A DNA stretch of 30,149 nt from Holdemanella porci (GTDB taxonomy: Bacteria > Bacillota_I > Bacilli_A > Erysipelotrichales > Erysipelotrichaceae), in the NCBI RefSeq assembly GCF_019052655.1, contig NZ_JAHQVB010000025.1, forward strand, positions 1 to 30,149, given 5' to 3'. Below the pieces are notes generated by a model that made no database searches, was not told the origin of the DNA, and worked only from the letters and a program-made list of their open reading frames with translations. The translations under genes and the position numbers were made by a program. This document shows positions 29,297-30,149 of this stretch, in pieces. How positions within the stretch are numbered: position 1 is the first letter of the stretch; each line of letters opens with the position of its first letter.

Positions 29297-30149
29297 CTGA
29301 CAAGAAAGCTCTGGACTATATTACAAATCCAGATAAGACAGATGAAAAACTGTTAGTTTCCAGTTTTGGCTGTTCCCCGGAAACTGCAGATCTTGAATTT
29401 TCTATGACAAGAGAAATGGCAAAAAAGAATGGAATGGATAAAGGCGATAACCTGGCATTTCATCTGATCCAATCATTTAAACCTGGAGAAGTTGATGCCG
29501 AAAATGCCCATCGCTTAGGTCAACAATTTGCTGACGAAGTGCTGAAAGGAAAATATGAGTACGTGATCAGCACACACGTTGACAAAAATCATATTCACAA
29601 TCATATCATCTTCAACGCTGCAAGCTTTGTTGATCATCACAAGTATGTTTCCAATAAGCGGAGCTACCATAAACTCTGCAGAATCAGTAATCGTATCTGC
29701 CATGAAAATGGACTTGCCACCAGCATGCCAACCGGAGAAAAAGGTACAAGCTATAAAGAGAACATGGAATATCATCGTGGCACCAGTTGGAAAGCCAAGC
29801 TACGTGTCGCAGTTGATAAATCAATCTGGACTTCCATCAACTATGAGGAATTTCTGCAAAAGATGCAGTTAGCCGGATATGAAGTCCGGCAGGGAAAGCA
29901 CCTGTCCTTCCGTGCACCGGAGCAGAAGAACTTCACTTATATGAAATCTCTCGGAAGCTATTATTCCGAAGAAAATGTTCGCATCCGTCTGGCTAAAAAT
30001 CGTAGCAAAGTAAAAACTCCAAGACATCTGTCCAGAGAAGCTCGCTTGTATATCAATATCTCCACTTATGTCACAACTGGAAATCGAGAGGGATTTGAAC
30101 GATGGGCAAAGCTCAATAATCTAAAAGAGGCAGCCCGCACCTTCAACTA
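29263..30149 (+). CDS. mobA: MobA/VirD2-type relaxase, N-terminal part (runs off the window)
   Basis: ATG at 29263 opens a frame of 295 codons that continues past the edge. It shows the candidate nucleophile Tyr in KALDYITNPDKT, the three-His metal motif HVDKNHIHNHIIFN, and SNRICHENGLATSM, all typical of MobA/relaxase-family proteins of Tn1549-like and mobilisable elements. It overlaps mobC by 34 bp, so it is translationally coupled. The protein would nick at oriT and pilot the strand into a recipient. The missing C-terminus cannot be assessed. Confidence 0.93.
   Translation, partial: MAYLKIFPIKVTDKKALDYITNPDKTDEKLLVSSFGCSPETADLEFSMTREMAKKNGMDKGDNLAFHLIQSFKPGEVDAENAHRLGQQFADEVLKGKYEYVISTHVDKNHIHNHIIFNAASFVDHHKYVSNKRSYHKLCRISNRICHENGLATSMPTGEKGTSYKENMEYHRGTSWKAKLRVAVDKSIWTSINYEEFLQKMQLAGYEVRQGKHLSFRAPEQKNFTYMKSLGSYYSEENVRIRLAKNRSKVKTPRHLSREARLYINISTYVTTGNREGFERWAKLNNLKEAARTFN

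Larger units (their letters stand above)
757..30149. mobile_element. Outer serine-recombinase element (left end in window, right end beyond it)
   Basis: The left boundary is inferred from where the tyrosine integrase reading frame stops making sense (about 757-765), followed by a terminator and the 3' end of a three-recombinase operon. Recombinase genes at one terminus with the last gene pointing out of the element is usual for serine-integrase ICEs and mobilisable elements. oriT-like hairpins, mobC and a relaxase at the right edge suggest the same element continues past the window. The interior contains later insertions (an IS and a Tn916-type element). The exact crossover dinucleotide and the right end cannot be seen. 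Confidence 0.6.

Overview
The window looks like an accessory region from a gut-type Clostridia (Lachnospiraceae-like) genome. It is low in GC, uses strong AAGGAGG-type ribosome sites, and every recognisable gene belongs to a family common in Firmicute mobile elements: large serine recombinases, Tn916-type Xis/Int, MobC plus relaxase, Rpn nuclease and VanZ. Genus is not determinable from this sequence alone. No tRNA, rRNA or CRISPR array was seen.

Layout. (1) Positions 1-760 hold the remains of an older insertion: a C-terminally shortened low-molecular-weight tyrosine phosphatase and the last 59 codons of a tyrosine integrase with its arm-type repeats. (2) The integrase is cut at about 757-765, where an outer element begins with an operon of three large serine recombinases (872-5830). 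That element continues past the right edge, where it carries oriT-like hairpins, mobC and a relaxase (28864-30149). (3) 5.9-9.8 kb is a patchy zone: a MazF-type toxin with an overlapping small gene, a sigma-like regulator, a gene fragment, a 180-bp dyad element and an IS whose transposase carries a nonsense codon. (4) 9.85-22.3 kb is a very AT-rich peptide locus, read leftwards: a 41-residue cysteine-ladder peptide, a PqqD/radical-SAM/SPASM maturase, an ABC ATPase, two ABC-2-like permeases, then a NarL-type histidine kinase and response regulator. (5) That locus is split by a nested 6.8-kb element (about 11,892-18,714) with a divergent XRE regulator, a Rep/MobT-like protein, Xis and Int, and a cargo of small membrane genes, VanZ and a SnoaL-like gene built from repeated promoter and terminator modules. 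(6) 22.8-28.7 kb holds an Rpn nuclease, two unknown proteins, a Y-family polymerase operon facing a LexA/CI-like autocleavable repressor with two clear operators, a Cro-like regulator, and a flavodoxin/YjbR pair.

How the genes fit together. The main find is the unannotated 41-codon gene at 22154-22279. Its five cysteines lie exactly three residues apart, ahead of an Ala/Gly/Phe tail. This is the architecture of hairpin sactipeptides such as thurincin H, with one extra rung. The adjacent maturase, ABC exporter/immunity genes and (beyond the nested element) two-component system make a complete biosynthesis, export and sensing set. The outer element appears to be a mobilisable or conjugative element that moves by serine recombination, carries SOS-type regulation, and has collected the peptide locus, which was itself later invaded by a Tn916-type element.
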